From an uncultured Collinsella sp. (GTDB lineage Bacteria; Actinomycetota; Coriobacteriia; Coriobacteriales; Coriobacteriaceae), in the NCBI GenBank assembly GCA_900757505.1, contig CAAEOE010000026.1, positions 1 to 31,912 on the forward strand: a stretch of DNA of 31,912 nucleotides, in the 5' to 3' direction. The position numbers were made by a program, and so were the translations under genes. The notes beneath the pieces are model-generated. The model did not search any database and was not told the origin of the DNA. It saw nothing but the letters and a program-made list of their open reading frames with translations. Positions 31,070 to 31,912 of this stretch are shown piece after piece (positions within the stretch are counted from its first letter, which is position 1; the number at the start of each line of letters is the position of its first letter).

Positions 31070-31102
31070 AAAAGCATCAAAGATGATGCGATGCGCGGCA
31101 GG

Positions 31103-31912
31103 CTACAGCGCGAAGTCGCCGCCGACGAGCGTGGAGACGGGCTCCTCGTGGTAAACGGCGGAGATGGCCTGAGCGAACTCCTCGGCGACCGAGATGGTCT
31201 TGATCTTGCCGCCGACCTCGACGGGAATGGCATCGGTGACGAGGCACTCGACGATCGGGGCGTCGTTCAGACGCTCGATGGCCGGACCGGAGAAGATGCC
31301 GTGGGTGGCGCAGACGTAGATGTCGCCAGCGCCCATAGCCTTGAGCTCCTTGACGTTGGCGCACAGGGTGCCAGCGGTGTCGATCATGTCATCGTTGATG
31401 ATGCAGGTCTTGCCCTTGATGTCACCGATGATGCCCATGACCTCGGCGGCGTTGTGGCGCGGACGGCCCTTGTGGGCGATGGCCAGGTCGCAGCCGAGCA
31501 TGTCGGACAGCTTCTTGGCGGCCTTGGCGCGACCCACGTCGGGGGAGACGACAACCAGGTTGTCGGTGTCGAAGTGCATGTCGTTGTAGTACTGGCCAAA
31601 CAGCGGCAGCGCGGACAGGTGGTTAACCGGGATATCGAAGAAGCCCTGGATCTGGCCCTGGTGCAGGTCGAGGGTGATGATGCGGTTGACACCGGCGCGC
31701 TCGAGCAGGTTGGCGACGAGGCGGGCGGTGATGGGCTCGCGCGGGCCGGCCTTGCGGTCCTGGCGGGCATAGCCGTAGTGGGTGATAACGGCGGTGATGG
31801 AGCGGGCGGATGCGCGCTTGGCAGCGTCGGTGGCGATGAGCAGCTCCATGAGCATGTCGTTGACGTTGCCGCCGGCCACGGACTGAATCAGGAAGACGTC
31901 GGCGCCGCGGAC
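31103..31912 (-). CDS. prs: Ribose-phosphate pyrophosphokinase, 5' end outside window
   Basis: This PRPP synthase makes PRPP from ribose 5-phosphate and ATP, feeding PurF directly. About 269 C-terminal residues are present; the reading frame runs off the window edge (VRGADVFLIQSVAGG is the first visible sequence), so the true start is missing. Motifs: YARQDRKAGPREPITA, TLDLHQGQIQGFFDIPVNH, VVSPDVGRAKAAKKL and the PRPP loop NDDMIDTAGT, followed by ATHGIFSGPA. A GTG at 31877-31879 could be mistaken for a start, but conserved sequence continues upstream of it. It ends before a strong terminator. Confidence 0.96.
   Translation of the reverse strand, partial: VRGADVFLIQSVAGGNVNDMLMELLIATDAAKRASARSITAVITHYGYARQDRKAGPREPITARLVANLLERAGVNRIITLDLHQGQIQGFFDIPVNHLSALPLFGQYYNDMHFDTDNLVVVSPDVGRAKAAKKLSDMLGCDLAIAHKGRPRHNAAEVMGIIGDIKGKTCIINDDMIDTAGTLCANVKELKAMGAGDIYVCATHGIFSGPAIERLNDAPIVECLVTDAIPVEVGGKIKTISVAEEFAQAISAVYHEEPVSTLVGGDFAL

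Noticed and set aside
1..31912. tRNA, rRNA or known riboswitch
   Set aside because: No cloverleaf with a T-arm, no rRNA segment and no recognisable riboswitch core was found on reading both strands; short structured RNAs could still be missed without a covariance search.

Overview
The window reads as about 32 kb of chromosome from a high-GC, Gram-positive gut anaerobe, most likely a Coriobacteriia member close to Collinsella. The grounds are a high-GC coding style with strong Shine-Dalgarno sites, a mannose-family PTS, a 2137-residue sortase-anchored glycosidase with CBM32-like and FIVAR modules, an NfnAB-type bifurcating transhydrogenase, and short GGGAC-core hairpins between genes. The genus is an inference; no rRNA or tRNA gene is present to confirm it.

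Layout. (1) 1-3.9 kb: a GntR/UTRA regulator on the minus strand, divergent from a complete four-gene mannose-family PTS (IIA, IIB, IIC, IID) closed by a strong terminator. (2) 4.0-4.9 kb: a small two-helix membrane protein and a MarR regulator. (3) 4.9-11.9 kb: a structured 0.5-kb leader region and the giant secreted GH31 enzyme (signal peptide, GH31, FN3, CBM32-like, dockerin-like, cohesin-like, further CBM32-like and FIVAR modules, IPNTG sortase motif). An exact 12-mer, TGTACCGAACAT, lies upstream of both the PTS operon and this gene, which suggests shared control of glycan release and sugar uptake. (4) 12.0-14.1 kb: purE, a class B sortase and a MoaE-like protein. (5) 14.1-15.4 kb: a CmpB-family membrane protein on the minus strand. 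(6) 15.7-19.3 kb: purF, purM and purN. (7) 19.4-21.7 kb: an orphan fructose/galactitol-type PTS IIA, a PrsA-like membrane-anchored parvulin and a YqeY protein. (8) 22.1-25.8 kb: a polar amino-acid ABC transporter (ATPase, Tat-type lipoprotein receptor, two permeases) and a cytidylate-kinase-like protein. (9) 25.9-28.2 kb, minus strand: the NfnB and NfnA subunits. (10) 28.5-31.9 kb, minus strand: pth, a DUF559/Vsr-like putative nuclease-fold protein between two ~203-bp inverted-repeat elements, and a 5'-truncated prs.

Two non-coding systems stand out. First, almost every intergenic gap from 13.6 to 28.6 kb carries a short hairpin built to one plan: a locus-specific arm, a nearly constant core (GGGGACAGG, GGGACGTTC or GGGACGGGG), and the complementary arm. 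The arms differ between loci but stay complementary, and two copies start exactly on the stop codons of purF and pth. This resembles REP/REPIN elements mobilised by a transposase encoded elsewhere. Second, a MITE-like family with ~26-bp terminal inverted repeats brackets the nuclease-like gene, which sits as an islet between the housekeeping genes prs and pth.
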